NCBI GenBank assembly: GCA_033391075.1
Contig: JAWPMV010000001.1
Coordinates: forward strand, 2,232,001 to 2,296,000
DNA from: Bacteroidia bacterium
GTDB taxonomy: Bacteria > Bacteroidota > Bacteroidia > J057
Length of the DNA stretch: 64,000 nt
Direction of reading: 5' to 3'
Positions 34,390 through 44,597 of the stretch are shown here, piece by piece; within the stretch, counting starts at the first letter, position 1, and each line of letters opens with the position of its first letter. The translations under genes were made by a program, and so were the position numbers. The notes beneath the pieces are model-generated. The model saw only the letters and a list, made by a program, of their open reading frames with translations. It was not told where the DNA came from and searched no databases.

Positions 34390-35283
34390 TCATTCCTTAA
34401 TCGGGTACAAATGTACCTCATTTTCCGACAACAAATAAATAAATTCTCTTCCGATATACAGATCGCGAAGGCTAAATTTATGGGTAGGCCGATATTGTTT
34501 TTTTTCGCGGGAAAGGGAGTTGATGATGGCAAGTTCTGACTTATTCCAAAGAATGAGAAGAGATTCATGGATGTGAAACTTTTCCCAATTAAACTCTTCT
34601 GGTAGCTCTTCGTCTTTCAGATAGACCCCAAACATATCAAAAACACTAATGCGCTGGTTTTCGACATCTCCTATGTAAACTCGATTTTGAGGGCTTAGTT
34701 GTATATCCTCCGGCTCGTAGAGCGAACCCCTCCCATAATCCAGGCCTCCAAAGACGGATTCGATCTTCCCAAAAGTATTGATCTTGTAGACCTTGTTATT
34801 GAATTTATTCAAAACAAAGGTTTCCCCTGCTGAACTAATGTCAAAACTATAGGGTTCAAATTCATCCGGAATATCGATGCTACCGCTGCTACTTATCGCA
34901 TAAAAGTCGCTGGACTCTACAACTTTGAGTTCTTTATCCAGTAAAACGATTTTTCTCCCCAGATCATCCAGCAAATAAAAGTCTTGTCGATTTTTTACCG
35001 CGAGTTTTTTGGGATGAAGAAAACCATCATCCCGGGTACTGATGCCTCCCACAACGATTGAAGAATCGTAGTGCGTAGATTTTAGATATTTATACAGAAA
35101 TCCCTTTCGGCTATCCAATAAAAAGATGTTGCCTTCTGCATCAACTTCTATCTGACTGGCATTTGGAATATCAGTTATAACATGAAAGGCAGCTTCTTTT
35201 TGACCCAATTTATCCCACTGAGCATATCCCCCAGAAAGACCAAGGAAAAAGCTGAGCAGAAATACACATAAGGTCTTAGACAT
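34390..35283 (-). CDS. Secreted NHL/six-bladed beta-propeller protein
   Basis: A 297-residue exported protein with signal peptide MSKTLCVFLLSFFLGLSGGYAQ. Repeating blade-like units are visible: QIEVDAEGNIFLLDSRKGFLY, KLAVKNRQDFYLLDDLGRKI and DIQLSPQNRVYIGDVENQRI, each with a hydrophobic strand pair, as in NHL/6-bladed propellers. No catalytic residues are apparent, so binding or scaffolding is likely. It sits between lpxH (8 bases upstream) and prfA (7 bases downstream), so it is co-transcribed. Function unknown. Confidence 0.75.
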   Translation of the reverse strand: MSKTLCVFLLSFFLGLSGGYAQWDKLGQKEAAFHVITDIPNASQIEVDAEGNIFLLDSRKGFLYKYLKSTHYDSSIVVGGISTRDDGFLHPKKLAVKNRQDFYLLDDLGRKIVLLDKELKVVESSDFYAISSSGSIDIPDEFEPYSFDISSAGETFVLNKFNNKVYKINTFGKIESVFGGLDYGRGSLYEPEDIQLSPQNRVYIGDVENQRISVFDMFGVYLKDEELPEEFNWEKFHIHESLLILWNKSELAIINSLSREKKQYRPTHKFSLRDLYIGREFIYLLSENEVHLYPIKE

Positions 35284-35290
35284 GCAGCGG

Positions 35291-36064
35291 CTATTGTTTC
35301 ATCGGGAAAACATCCAGGTGTTCCCCCTTCGGATGTACGCAAAAATAGGAGAAATATTGGATCCAATCTCCCAGAATCACGATACGTTTATTCTCTTCGA
35401 GCTCCTGATCTATCAAGGCATGACGATGGCCATAGATAAAAATATCGAGCTCTGGACGGCTTTTCAAGAGTTCTCGGGTATGGGCGAATAGGAATTCTTT
35501 CTCTCCTAAAAGCTCAACTTCATGACCGCTAAGATTATCATAATTGTGATCCCCTCCCTGGCTGGAGGTGAACTGTGCGAGGCCAATACCAAAATTGGGA
35601 TGGAGTCGGGAAAAAAGCCATTTACTCAAAGGATTCGTAAAAACTTTCTTCATCATTTTGTAGCCATGGTCTCCTGGACCTAGGCCATCCCCATGAGCCA
35701 TGTAATATTTTTTGCCGTAATACTCTTTTTCCAGCGGCTTATTATAAATCCTGGCTCCAATTTCTTTCTCCAGATAGTCTTTGTACCAAAGGTCGTGATT
35801 CCCGCTAAAAATGTGGAGCTTGATTCCTGCATCAGAAAATTCTGCCAATTTCCCCAGGACCCGCACAAAACCTTTGGGAACTGCTTTTTTGTATTCAAAC
35901 CAAAAGTCAAATACATCTCCCAGCAGGTAAAGCTCAGCAGCTTTATCCTTGATACTTTCCAGCCATTTTACGAAATGTTTTTCTCGGACGAGGCTCCTGG
36001 CTTGATCAGGAGCACCCAGGTGCAAATCTGAAGCAAAATAGATGTGATCCCTAATCGGTGCCAA
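35291..36064 (-). CDS. lpxH: UDP-2,3-diacylglucosamine diphosphatase
   Basis: A 257-residue calcineurin-like phosphoesterase. LpxH hydrolyses UDP-2,3-diacylglucosamine to lipid X in lipid A synthesis at the inner membrane. Metal-binding motifs appear in order: SDLHLG near residue 13, GDVFDFW near 49, SGNHDLW near 85, AHGDGLGPGD and YGHRHALI near the C-terminus. The FDFWFEY after motif two is typical of LpxH. It is 12 bases downstream of ftsH; in other bacteria FtsH controls lipid A synthesis, so the neighbourhood is of interest. Confidence 0.9.
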   Translation of the reverse strand: MAPIRDHIYFASDLHLGAPDQARSLVREKHFVKWLESIKDKAAELYLLGDVFDFWFEYKKAVPKGFVRVLGKLAEFSDAGIKLHIFSGNHDLWYKDYLEKEIGARIYNKPLEKEYYGKKYYMAHGDGLGPGDHGYKMMKKVFTNPLSKWLFSRLHPNFGIGLAQFTSSQGGDHNYDNLSGHEVELLGEKEFLFAHTRELLKSRPELDIFIYGHRHALIDQELEENKRIVILGDWIQYFSYFCVHPKGEHLDVFPMKQ

Positions 36065-36075
36065 GGCAACTTAGC

Positions 36076-38079
36076 TTATCCTACTTCTACTTCTGAATTG
36101 TCGTCAGACGAGTTGTCTTGCTCTTCGAGTACCGCAGCATTGCTGGTAGCATCTTTGAGGGCATCGGTATCTGAACTGAAGTAATCTTCTTCATCTTCAA
36201 AAGGCCTTTTCCCAATCAAACGAACTACATCTTCTTTAAAAATCACCTCTTTCGCCAAAAGCTCTTGAGCGATGGCTTCCAGATCACTCCGCTTTTTGTT
36301 GAGCAGTGCGATGGTTTCTTTATAAGCCTTATCAATAATCTTTTTCACTTCTTCATCGATGATACGAGAAGTAGCTTCAGAATAGGGCTTGGTGAAGTTG
36401 TACTCAGCGCTGTCTTTGAATGATACCTGTCCTACTTTGGAGTTCATTCCATAGCGAGTAACGATAGCATAAGCGCTGTCGGTAATCCGCTCCAGATCAT
36501 TTTGAGCTCCGGTAGAAACTTCTCCGAAAACAATTTCTTCAGCAGCTCTTCCGCCGAGAGCCGTACACATGAAATCAACGAGTTGATTGTAGGTATACAA
36601 GTATTGTTCTTTGGGAAGGTACTGAGCATAGCCCAGAGCAGCCAAGCCACGTGGAACAATAGATACTTTCACCAGCGGTGAAGCATGCTCCAGGTGCCAG
36701 GCAGTAACGGCATGACCTGCTTCGTGGTAAGCAACGATTCTTTTTTCACGGGGAGAAATGATTTTATTCTTTTTCTCCAAACCTCCGATCACACGGTCAA
36801 CCGCATCCTGGAAGTCGTCCATTTCAACCGCTTTCTTATTCTTTCTCGCAGCAATCAGGGCAGCTTCATTACAAACATTCATAATGTCTGCTCCTACAAA
36901 ACCGGGAGTCTGTGAGGCTAATTTATGAGAATCCACGCTATCTGCGAGGGTCAGTTTCTTCAGGTGAACATTGAAGATGGCTTCACGACCTTTGATATCC
37001 GGACGATCCACTCCAATCTGACGATCGAAACGACCGGCTCTTAGCAAGGCTGGGTCCAATACATCAGGTCTGTTGGTAGCAGCCATCAGGATAACTCCAG
37101 TATCACTCCCAAATCCATCCATTTCTACCAGCAACTGGTTGAGGGTATTTTCGCGTTCATCATTTCCTCCTGTAACATTCATTCTCCCTCTGCTTCGGCC
37201 TACTGCATCAATCTCATCAATGAATATGATACAAGGGGCTTTCTCTTTCGCCTGCTTAAACAAATCTCTTACCCTTGCAGCTCCTACTCCCACAAACATC
37301 TCTACAAAGTCAGATCCACTCAATGAGAAGAAAGGTACTTTTGCTTCTCCGGCAACGGCTTTCGCCAACAAAGTTTTACCTGTTCCGGGAGGGCCTACCA
37401 ATAAAACACCTTTGGGAATATGACCGCCCAGTTTGGTAAACTTCTGAGGATTTTTGAGAAATTCTACTACCTCCTGTACTTCTTCTTTCGCCTCTTCCAG
37501 TCCCGCAACATCATCGAAGGTAACGTTTACTTTATTTTCTTTGTCGTAAAGACTAGCTCTACTTTTTCCAATGTTAAAGATTTGGCCACCAGCTCCACCA
37601 GCTCCCACACGGCGCATAAAGAAAAAATACAGGGCTACAATGATACCAATAGGAATAAGGAAGTTAATCACACTAGTCCAGTCGGTACGTTCCTGATATT
37701 TGGCTTTAAGATCGTATTGGGCTATTTCTTTGGAGAAGGTTTCTTTATCCGGACGACTCATGAAGAAATGAGGTCCTCTGCTATTAAGTCCTTTGTATTC
37801 CTGACGTTCGCTTTTCAGTCGTTCGACTGCATCTTTCGTCAGGAAAATATGGACCTGTTTTTCATTAATAATCTGGAGTTCTTCGATATACCCATCTTCG
37901 GCAAATTTTCTAAACTCTCTGTTATCTATTTCTCCACTAGCACCTGTACCATTGATCAAGAGGGTCCCAATTACAAGAAACCCTAGTACAGCCACATAGA
38001 TCCAATAAATGTTATTATTGGGTTTCGGTGCTTTGTTTGGATAATTATTATTATCGGAATTATTCTGATTTTCGCTCAT
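36076..38079 (-). CDS. ftsH: ATP-dependent zinc metalloprotease FtsH
   Basis: A 667-residue membrane-bound AAA+ protease that degrades misassembled membrane proteins and regulatory substrates. Two membrane segments (about 24-44 and 135-155) flank a periplasmic domain. Walker A is [13 protein letters not shown] near residue 226, Walker [12 protein letters not shown], the second region of homology [22 protein letters not shown] (only its pattern is cited) and the zinc motif HEAGH at about 453. A C-terminal acidic tail ([16 protein letters not shown]) ends the protein. The 258 bases upstream contain no clear gene. Confidence 0.97.
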   Translation of the reverse strand: MSENQNNSDNNNYPNKAPKPNNNIYWIYVAVLGFLVIGTLLINGTGASGEIDNREFRKFAEDGYIEELQIINEKQVHIFLTKDAVERLKSERQEYKGLNSRGPHFFMSRPDKETFSKEIAQYDLKAKYQERTDWTSVINFLIPIGIIVALYFFFMRRVGAGGAGGQIFNIGKSRASLYDKENKVNVTFDDVAGLEEAKEEVQEVVEFLKNPQKFTKLGGHIPKGVLLVGPPGTGKTLLAKAVAGEAKVPFFSLSGSDFVEMFVGVGAARVRDLFKQAKEKAPCIIFIDEIDAVGRSRGRMNVTGGNDERENTLNQLLVEMDGFGSDTGVILMAATNRPDVLDPALLRAGRFDRQIGVDRPDIKGREAIFNVHLKKLTLADSVDSHKLASQTPGFVGADIMNVCNEAALIAARKNKKAVEMDDFQDAVDRVIGGLEKKNKIISPREKRIVAYHEAGHAVTAWHLEHASPLVKVSIVPRGLAALGYAQYLPKEQYLYTYNQLVDFMCTALGGRAAEEIVFGEVSTGAQNDLERITDSAYAIVTRYGMNSKVGQVSFKDSAEYNFTKPYSEATSRIIDEEVKKIIDKAYKETIALLNKKRSDLEAIAQELLAKEVIFKEDVVRLIGKRPFEDEEDYFSSDTDALKDATSNAAVLEEQDNSSDDNSEVEVG

Positions 38080-38337
38080 ATTGACTCTATCTGGTCATTC
38101 TTATATCATATCTGCTCCGGTTCGTCGAGCTTTATTATATAATCCTATTTTTGGGAAATTGTTCTCTTCTTTATGCGGTATTGTACAAATCCAATTCCTT
38201 AAGGCAAATTACTGCCATTTTTTCAGGATGTAAAGGATATTAGCGACAAATACCCGACAATAATACGATCTAAATGCCTTTATGTTAAATAAAGCTGATT
38301 AATTAGGACTTTTTGTCGCTTTAGCTGCTTTCAATGC
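38080..38337. other. Intergenic region between ftsH start and the CBM9-like gene end
   Basis: A 258-base A/T-rich gap. It must contain the ftsH promoter, but no exact minus-strand TAnnTTTG box is seen. No RNA gene or repeat is recognised. Confidence 0.3.
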
Positions 38338-39147
38338 CTATTCAATTTGAAAATTTATCAATTTCATTCGCTTGATCCAGAATTTCTCCGGCACGGCATA
38401 TTGACGGTAATTGTTTAGCTCTTTTTGGAAATTTCTGTCCCATTCTGAATTGAATTTCACAGGATTAGCGGGATTGCTACCACTTAGCCCTACTGCATCA
38501 TCGCCCCTAAGCTCCGGACGACCCAATTCTCCCGTTTCCCAACCTATACTGAAGCCTTTACTATTTTGATCGGCATAAACTTCTTTTTCGGAAAATACTG
38601 CCTCCAGGGGTATAGCAGCCTCATATATCATACTCCCAGCCTCATCAAAAACCAATTTGACATTGATGGCATCCGGATTATTGGTCTTTCCCCAGGTCCT
38701 GCTGTCTTTGCCATAGAAATTGAGCAATTCCATACTGACTAGCTTCTCCGCGATCTCATTTTTTTGATCCTGAACAGCTTCCAGTACTTCTCTGAATCGC
38801 ATAGGATCACTTAAAATCTCTCTTTGCTTATATCCGGTTGGATAGTGAATGCCTTTGTTCTTCTTTTTCTTGCCTTTTTCATCTATCCAAAGGGTCATTC
38901 CTGTCAGCAGAATATGACTCTGCCATTTCAAATCATAGACCTCCAGACAGACATAAAGTTTTCCCTGCCCATGCGAAAAAGCCAGGGCATATATACTGTC
39001 CTCTGCCATCTGTAAAACCGGCCAGTTCTCCTGGAGTCCATCAATCAAAAACTCTCCTTCCTGATTCTGGGCTTCATATTGCTGGGATTTAAGGCTGCTA
39101 GCGCCGAGGATGGAAAGGAGGAAAATCAATAGAAATGGCTTCTTCAT
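38338..39147 (-). CDS. Exported DOMON/CBM9-like beta-sandwich protein
   Basis: A 269-residue secreted protein. The ATG at 39147 is chosen because it starts a signal peptide (MKKPFLLIFLLSILGASSLKSQ); the open frame extends further upstream but crosses the promoter region. The mature part opens GEFLIDGLQENWPVLQMA and continues with LYVCLEVYDLKWQSHIL and MTLWIDEKGKKKKNK, resembling the DOMON/CBM9-like ligand-binding sandwich found at Bacteroidota cell surfaces. No enzymatic motif is visible. Ligand unknown. Confidence 0.7.
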   Translation of the reverse strand: MKKPFLLIFLLSILGASSLKSQQYEAQNQEGEFLIDGLQENWPVLQMAEDSIYALAFSHGQGKLYVCLEVYDLKWQSHILLTGMTLWIDEKGKKKKNKGIHYPTGYKQREILSDPMRFREVLEAVQDQKNEIAEKLVSMELLNFYGKDSRTWGKTNNPDAINVKLVFDEAGSMIYEAAIPLEAVFSEKEVYADQNSKGFSIGWETGELGRPELRGDDAVGLSGSNPANPVKFNSEWDRNFQKELNNYRQYAVPEKFWIKRMKLINFQIE

Positions 39148-39273
39148 AGTATTAAGACGGAAATAAGTACGGAAAGGTATCAGAAAAGCAGAATTTAACA
39201 ATATTTTATAAGTCCGTATTGAGGAATAATTTAAAAGCTTGTACTTTGGGAGATGAACCAAATTATAACATCT

Positions 39274-40926
39274 ATGCCTAAACAATTTTATACAATCTTT
39301 TTGCTGGCGAGCTGTATCCTGCTGTTTGCCTGTGAAGAGAAAAAAGAAGAAATGAAGGAAGAAAGTACAACTTCCATAGCCGAAGAAAGGCTTAAAATTT
39401 ATGCTCCGGTCAAACTGACGACGGACATGGATCAATTGAGTGAATCGGATAAAAAGGTAATTCCCATTTTGATTGAGGTCGCCAAAATCATGGATGACCT
39501 TTTCTATCAGGAAGCCTATCCGCAAGAGTTAAGAGTGGATAATGCAACTTTGAGTGAAGCAGAAAAAGCTTTTATCAAAATCAATTACGGACCCTGGGAT
39601 CGCCTCAACAATAATGAAGCTTTTATAGCAGGAATAGGGGAGAAGCCCAAAGGTGCTGGTTTCTATCCTCTGGATATGAGTGAAGAAGAATTTAAGGCCA
39701 TGGAGGCAGAGGATAAATCCAGCCTTTATACCCTGATCAGAAGAGATGAGGCCGGGGAACTGATTACTGTTCCCTATCATGTGGCTTTTAAAGAAGAAGT
39801 CTCAAGAGCTAGTGAATTGTTGAGAAAAGCCGCTGAACTTGCCGATAATGAATCCTTCAAAAAATACCTGAATCTGAGAGCAGATGCTCTTCTCAATGAT
39901 GATTATACAGCAAGCGATATTGCCTGGATGGATTTGGAAGGAAATAGTATCGATTTTATTGTTGGCCCTATTGAGAATTACGAAGATCAATTGAATGGAG
40001 CTAAAGCAGCTCATGAGGCCTATATTTTGGTAAAGGATAAAGAATGGTCCAAAAGGCTGGAGAAGTATGCTGCATTTATGCAGGAACTTCAGGAGGGGCT
40101 GCCGGGAGAGGATAAATATAAAGCCGAGAAACCGGGAAGCAATGCTCAATTGAATGCCTATGATGTGGTGTACTATGCCGGTGATTGCAATTCAGGAAGC
40201 AAGACCATTGCCGTTAACCTTCCCAATGATGAGGAAATTCAAATCAGCAAAGGAACTCGTCGTTCTCAGTTGAAAAATGCGATGCGCGCAAAATTTGACC
40301 AGATCCTTGTTCCTATTTCAGATATGTTGATTGCTGAGGACCAAAGAAAGCATATTACCTTTGATGCCTTTTTTGGGAATACTATGTTTCATGAGGTAGC
40401 ACATGGATTAGGGATTAAAAATACCATCAATGGGAAAGGAACAGTTCGTAAGGCCCTGGGAGCTACAGCTTCTGCTTTAGAAGAAGGGAAAGCGGATATT
40501 CTGGGGCTGTATATGGTTACCCAATTATTTGAGAAAGGGGAGATTGATGAAGGCGTTTTAGAAGATAATTACGTAACTTTTTTAGCAGGAATCTTTCGCT
40601 CGGTAAGATTTGGTGCCAGTAGTGCACATGGAAAAGCCAATATGGTCCGCTTCAATTTCTTCAAAGAAATGGGCGCTTTCAATAGAGATGAGGCAAGTGG
40701 AACCTATTCGGTAGATATGGAAAAAATGAGAGAAGCTATGAATGCTCTTTCTACCCTTATTCTGAAACTACAAGGAGATGGAGATAAAGAAGGTGTGAGT
40801 AACCTACTGGATGAAAAAGGCGTTATTGGAAGTCAGTTACAAGCGGATTTGGATCGCCTTGGAGATGCGGGAATTCCGGTCGACATTGTATTTGAACAGG
40901 GCGTAGATGTCCTGGGATTAAAATAA
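39274..40926 (+). CDS. M49-like (dipeptidyl-peptidase III-type) zinc metallopeptidase lipoprotein
   Basis: A 550-residue lipoprotein. The signal MPKQFYTIFLLASCILLFAC ends in a lipobox; an in-frame ATG at 39253 is possible, but a promoter-like TACTTTG at 39242-39248 favours 39274. The zinc-binding helix is FHEVAHGLG near residue 373 and the second motif EEGKAD near 403. The M49 family has HExxxH plus EExR/KAE, and the 30-residue spacing here is near the expected. The conserved ...AAHEAYILVKD and APVKLTTD segments match Bacteroidota M49-like proteins. Substrate unknown; exopeptidase activity is inferred. Confidence 0.8.
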   Translation: MPKQFYTIFLLASCILLFACEEKKEEMKEESTTSIAEERLKIYAPVKLTTDMDQLSESDKKVIPILIEVAKIMDDLFYQEAYPQELRVDNATLSEAEKAFIKINYGPWDRLNNNEAFIAGIGEKPKGAGFYPLDMSEEEFKAMEAEDKSSLYTLIRRDEAGELITVPYHVAFKEEVSRASELLRKAAELADNESFKKYLNLRADALLNDDYTASDIAWMDLEGNSIDFIVGPIENYEDQLNGAKAAHEAYILVKDKEWSKRLEKYAAFMQELQEGLPGEDKYKAEKPGSNAQLNAYDVVYYAGDCNSGSKTIAVNLPNDEEIQISKGTRRSQLKNAMRAKFDQILVPISDMLIAEDQRKHITFDAFFGNTMFHEVAHGLGIKNTINGKGTVRKALGATASALEEGKADILGLYMVTQLFEKGEIDEGVLEDNYVTFLAGIFRSVRFGASSAHGKANMVRFNFFKEMGAFNRDEASGTYSVDMEKMREAMNALSTLILKLQGDGDKEGVSNLLDEKGVIGSQLQADLDRLGDAGIPVDIVFEQGVDVLGLK

Positions 40927-40932
40927 ATTGAA

Positions 40933-41529
40933 ATGAAATATTTCCTCTTCATACTCTTGTCTGTACCTGCTTTTGCCTATGCTGCCGGAATAGCAGGCAA
41001 TTATGAAGAGGAAATTATTTTAGCCCTTAGCCTTTGTTCTGTTTTTCTCATTTTTGGTCTGTTGATCCAGTGGATGGACAAAAAGATCAAAGGAAATCCT
41101 CGCTATGTATTAGGAGCTCCGGACTTTGTAGACCCTATTCCGGATTTTGAAGCGACTGGTTTTCAATTAAGGGCCGATCATTTTTCGGAGAATCCAGAGG
41201 AATTTGATCTTATCTGGTGCCTTTTTGATTCTAAAAATGAGGTTCAGGGAGAAATCAGATTTATGGGGAATTATGGAGAAGGGGCATTTGTCCAAATGGC
41301 ATTCAATATTGTTCCCGAATATTCATCAAGAGAGGAACTGCTTCCCTTGATAGAAAATTGTCTCACCTACATCTGGACCCATTGGGAACAGAAGGAAATA
41401 GAAAAAATCAAAGCCTTCATTTCAGAAGATGATCTGATCGGAGAAGCTTTATTAGAAGCCCTGGGATTTGAAGAGATGGAGGTCGAAGGTGAAATCATAG
41501 AATTTGAAATAAAAAGGCCAGCTAATTAA
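40933..41529 (+). CDS. Membrane protein with C-terminal GNAT-like region, unknown function
   Basis: A 198-residue protein. The N-terminus looks like a signal peptide (MKYFLFILLSVPAFAYA) and is followed by a membrane segment (IILALSLCSVFLIFGLLIQW, about residues 27-46). The soluble C-terminal part has FNIVPEYSSREELLPLIENC, then IKAFISEDDLIGEALLEALGFEEME, which resembles the last two motifs of GNAT acetyltransferases, although the pyrophosphate-binding loop is not evident. It follows the M49-like gene by 6 bases. Function unknown. Confidence 0.6.
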   Translation: MKYFLFILLSVPAFAYAAGIAGNYEEEIILALSLCSVFLIFGLLIQWMDKKIKGNPRYVLGAPDFVDPIPDFEATGFQLRADHFSENPEEFDLIWCLFDSKNEVQGEIRFMGNYGEGAFVQMAFNIVPEYSSREELLPLIENCLTYIWTHWEQKEIEKIKAFISEDDLIGEALLEALGFEEMEVEGEIIEFEIKRPAN

Positions 41530-41541
41530 AGCTGGCTTTTT
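41511..41541 (+). terminator. Terminator overlapping the end of the preceding gene
   Basis: GCCAGCT (41517-41523) and AGCTGGC (41530-41536) form the stem, followed by five T. The 5' A-run and the stem lie in the last codons of the 198-residue protein gene. Confidence 0.8.
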
Positions 41542-41691
41542 ATCTATGCTGCAGGCGATAACAATCGCCTGACAGGAATAACATTATGAGTGTACTGGGA
41601 ATGATGGAACAAATCCCCCTTGATTTTATCGAAACTGCAGTTGCTATCAATCAACTCCTGCGAAATACATGATCCAGGTGCAGAGAATTGC

Positions 41692-44520
41692 TTAAAATCT
41701 GGACCTTCTTCTTTCTTCCTGCTTTACTTCGCCTTCTTTAAACTTTCGCATATTATAGGTGAAAGTTAGCATCACATAGCGTTGCAAAACGATGGTTGAT
41801 AAATCTTCAATATAGAAATCATTGACAGTTCGCTGCACACTGATGTTCTGTCTAAGGAGATCAAATACATTGAGCATCAATTCTCCTCTATTATTCTTTA
41901 AGAACTTTCTCCCGATACTTCCTCCCCACAACCAATAATCCTGATCGAAATCATCACTCAAGCCTCTGTAGAGTTGGTGATTTAATTGACTTCTGAACAC
42001 AAAACCGCCTCCAAATATCAAATTCAGCTTGGCCATGCTATTTTGGTTAAAATACCGATTGTTTTGTGTTTCCTGTATGGAATTGATGGCATTGTTTACA
42101 CTGCTTCGGCTGGAAATGGTAAAGTCAACATTCTCGCTGAAATTACTTGCCAGCACAAGCCCTACTCCCAGATTGGTGTTACGGGTTTCATTGAGCGCAT
42201 CATTGATTAAGCTAGGTATTCTGGAATAATCTCCGGAAAGATTAATATTCAAATTTGATTTGAGAAAAGGGACGGGTTTGCCATAGGTCAGAAAGCTTCG
42301 GACACTATAGTTTCCATCCAGATTGACAGGTATAGTCAATTGACTTCCTCTTTGAATTTCGATTCCGCTTATGGTGGTATTTCTATTGGGAATAAAGGTG
42401 CTATTCCCAATATAATTTTGCGCCATATTTCCATTCACCATAAAATAAAAGACTGATCCTTTAGCCGTATTGGTCGAATTGTAGCGGAACATCAGCATAT
42501 GAGAATAGGTCTGCTTCAGGTCCGGATTTCCTATACTCAACTGCAAAGGATTGCTATTGTCCAGTACCTCCTGCAATTGATTCATGGAAGGAGGATTGGT
42601 GGAGGCCCGATAAATAAACCGCAACTGTTTTTGCTGAGAAAGTCTATAGCGCATAAAAATAGAAGGCAATACACTAAAGAAGTTCTTGTCTATATCTGTG
42701 GGGAAAGGAAATACCTGTTGATTGTCCAGAATAGCATATTGAGCATTCACCCGACCATTGATCATAAAATCCCGACCCTTACGTAGCATGATGCCTGGTC
42801 CTGCTTCATGTGCTGTATAGGTATTGGTGAAAGTATTGGACAAAAGTGAATCCAATCGGCTATAGGAATTTGTGCTTTCGCTATAATTATTGGTCAGGGT
42901 TTCCGAATCATTCCATTGAGGAGAATAGGCATAACGGAACTGAAACATGCCGATTCGACCGATAGGTTCTGTATAAGTTACATTGGCAGAAATGTTCCAA
43001 TTGTTTGAGTTGAGACTGGATACCTGATCAACGGTATCCAGGGAAACCGGTTCGGTGAAATAGTTCAGTCCTGAAAATAGATTATTATCTCCTTCGCTGC
43101 TTTTATAACCGGTTCGGGCCATGACTGAAAGAGTTCTACCTCTTTTCTCAAAGCGGTGTCGAAAGAGAATAAAGCTGTTTACATCCAAAGCCTTAAGGTC
43201 TGAGGAAAAATCTGTAAAGGATTGATTCAAGAGATTATCTTCCAAACTGGTGCTTCCCAGGGTGTTTTCACTTCCATCATTGAGTTGAAAGGTAAATCTG
43301 GGACGAATCAAGAGAGAGGTTCTGTCATTAAATTTATAATCAATTCGTGCATTGAAGCGGTGATTGATGTTGGTGCTTTCCGTGTCCGAATCTTCTCTAT
43401 ATACCTGACCTGAATCCTGATCGAGGATATACAATTGGGAAAGTAACTGATCAGAAGTATTGTCTGCCTGATTGAAAAAATAGCTTCCGCTGATTTTGAG
43501 CTTTTTGCCGATCTCATCGCTATAATTGAGACCTACAGCAGTGGTATTGGAAATTCCGTTTTGCTGTCCCACCAGAAAATCACCGGCACTTCCTCCTCCA
43601 AAACCTCCGCCTCGACTTCCGCCACCGCGACCTCCTCTTCCACCGCCTCTTCTTCCTCTACCTCCTGATGCACTGGTGATTCCTAATAAATCTTCTGAGG
43701 CGAAATTCTGTTGATTGATATTATTGCTTTGTCCGAGGATACTTAGGCGTTGGTCCGTATTGAACATATTGTAGTTTCCTCCCGCCTTATAACGTTCCTG
43801 ATCTCCGTAGCCGCCGTAGAATCGACCGAACTCCCCATTACGCATATTAATACGGGTAACAATATTGATGGTCTTGGTGGTCTGTCCGTCGTCTATACCG
43901 GTAAATTGTGATTGATCACTTTGTTGGTCAAAAACCTGGATTTTATCTACGATCTCTGCCGGCAAGTTTTTCAAAGCAGCTGAGGGATCATTGCCAAAAA
44001 AGACCCGCCCATCTACCAGTACTTGCTGAACATTTTCTCCCTGTGCCTTCACCTGCCCATTTTCCAGGGTAACGCCTGGCATCTTGGTAACCAAATCTTC
44101 TGCAGTTGCATCCGGATTGGTTTTGAAAGCTCCTGCATTGAATTCGGTGGTATCTCCTTTTTGGATAGCCGGGGTTACGTCACGTTCAATAGCCACCTCA
44201 TCCATATTGTAGCTTTTGGTCAGCTTGATGGGAGGGAGCTTTTGGGGAACGGGCGTGATTTCCACTTGCTGGCTATGCTCGACTGAACCAAACATTTCTA
44301 TGCTCAGGGTATAACTGCCGGAAGGCGTAGTGACAAAGCGGAAACTTCCTTTTTCATCGGTCAATACCCCTTCTTCATGCTCAGCACTTTTGAGTAAAAC
44401 CTTGGCCCCTAAAACGGGCTGATCAGAGGCATTTATAACTGTCCCTCTCAAGGTCGGTGCCTGAGCAAAAGCCAGAGAGGTGATGCTTAATAAAAGGATT
44501 ATAGGGAGAAGTCTTTTCAT
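41692..44520 (-). CDS. TonB-dependent-receptor-like outer-membrane beta-barrel with RG-rich segment
   Basis: A 942-residue outer-membrane protein. After the signal peptide (MKRLLPIILLLSITSLAFAQ) comes a CarboxypepD_reg-like domain (LRGTVINASDQPVLGAKVLL, residues about 24-100) and a plug-like domain (DLVTKMPGVTLENGQVKAQG, VLVDGRVFFGNDPSAALKNL). The rest is a long barrel of the OMP_b-brl_3 type ending in EVKQEERRRSRF, without an aromatic last residue typical of BamA substrates apart from the final F. Residues about 283-312 are almost pure Gly/Arg/Ser (GRGRRGGGRGGRGGG...), which is unusual for a barrel. It may import a siderophore or other ligand, but this is not determinable. Confidence 0.85.
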   Translation of the reverse strand: MKRLLPIILLLSITSLAFAQAPTLRGTVINASDQPVLGAKVLLKSAEHEEGVLTDEKGSFRFVTTPSGSYTLSIEMFGSVEHSQQVEITPVPQKLPPIKLTKSYNMDEVAIERDVTPAIQKGDTTEFNAGAFKTNPDATAEDLVTKMPGVTLENGQVKAQGENVQQVLVDGRVFFGNDPSAALKNLPAEIVDKIQVFDQQSDQSQFTGIDDGQTTKTINIVTRINMRNGEFGRFYGGYGDQERYKAGGNYNMFNTDQRLSILGQSNNINQQNFASEDLLGITSASGGRGRRGGGRGGRGGGSRGGGFGGGSAGDFLVGQQNGISNTTAVGLNYSDEIGKKLKISGSYFFNQADNTSDQLLSQLYILDQDSGQVYREDSDTESTNINHRFNARIDYKFNDRTSLLIRPRFTFQLNDGSENTLGSTSLEDNLLNQSFTDFSSDLKALDVNSFILFRHRFEKRGRTLSVMARTGYKSSEGDNNLFSGLNYFTEPVSLDTVDQVSSLNSNNWNISANVTYTEPIGRIGMFQFRYAYSPQWNDSETLTNNYSESTNSYSRLDSLLSNTFTNTYTAHEAGPGIMLRKGRDFMINGRVNAQYAILDNQQVFPFPTDIDKNFFSVLPSIFMRYRLSQQKQLRFIYRASTNPPSMNQLQEVLDNSNPLQLSIGNPDLKQTYSHMLMFRYNSTNTAKGSVFYFMVNGNMAQNYIGNSTFIPNRNTTISGIEIQRGSQLTIPVNLDGNYSVRSFLTYGKPVPFLKSNLNINLSGDYSRIPSLINDALNETRNTNLGVGLVLASNFSENVDFTISSRSSVNNAINSIQETQNNRYFNQNSMAKLNLIFGGGFVFRSQLNHQLYRGLSDDFDQDYWLWGGSIGRKFLKNNRGELMLNVFDLLRQNISVQRTVNDFYIEDLSTIVLQRYVMLTFTYNMRKFKEGEVKQEERRRSRF

Positions 44521-44597
44521 TTGTTTCGATTGTTGTGTATGTGCCGTTTAGACAGAAGGCAATCGAAAATTATTCCCCAACAAAAATGAGACTATGC

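Noticed and set aside
43526-43714. Proline-rich plus-strand open frame
   Set aside because: It is the antisense of the Gly/Arg-rich stretch of the outer-membrane barrel gene; its proline richness is a composition artefact.
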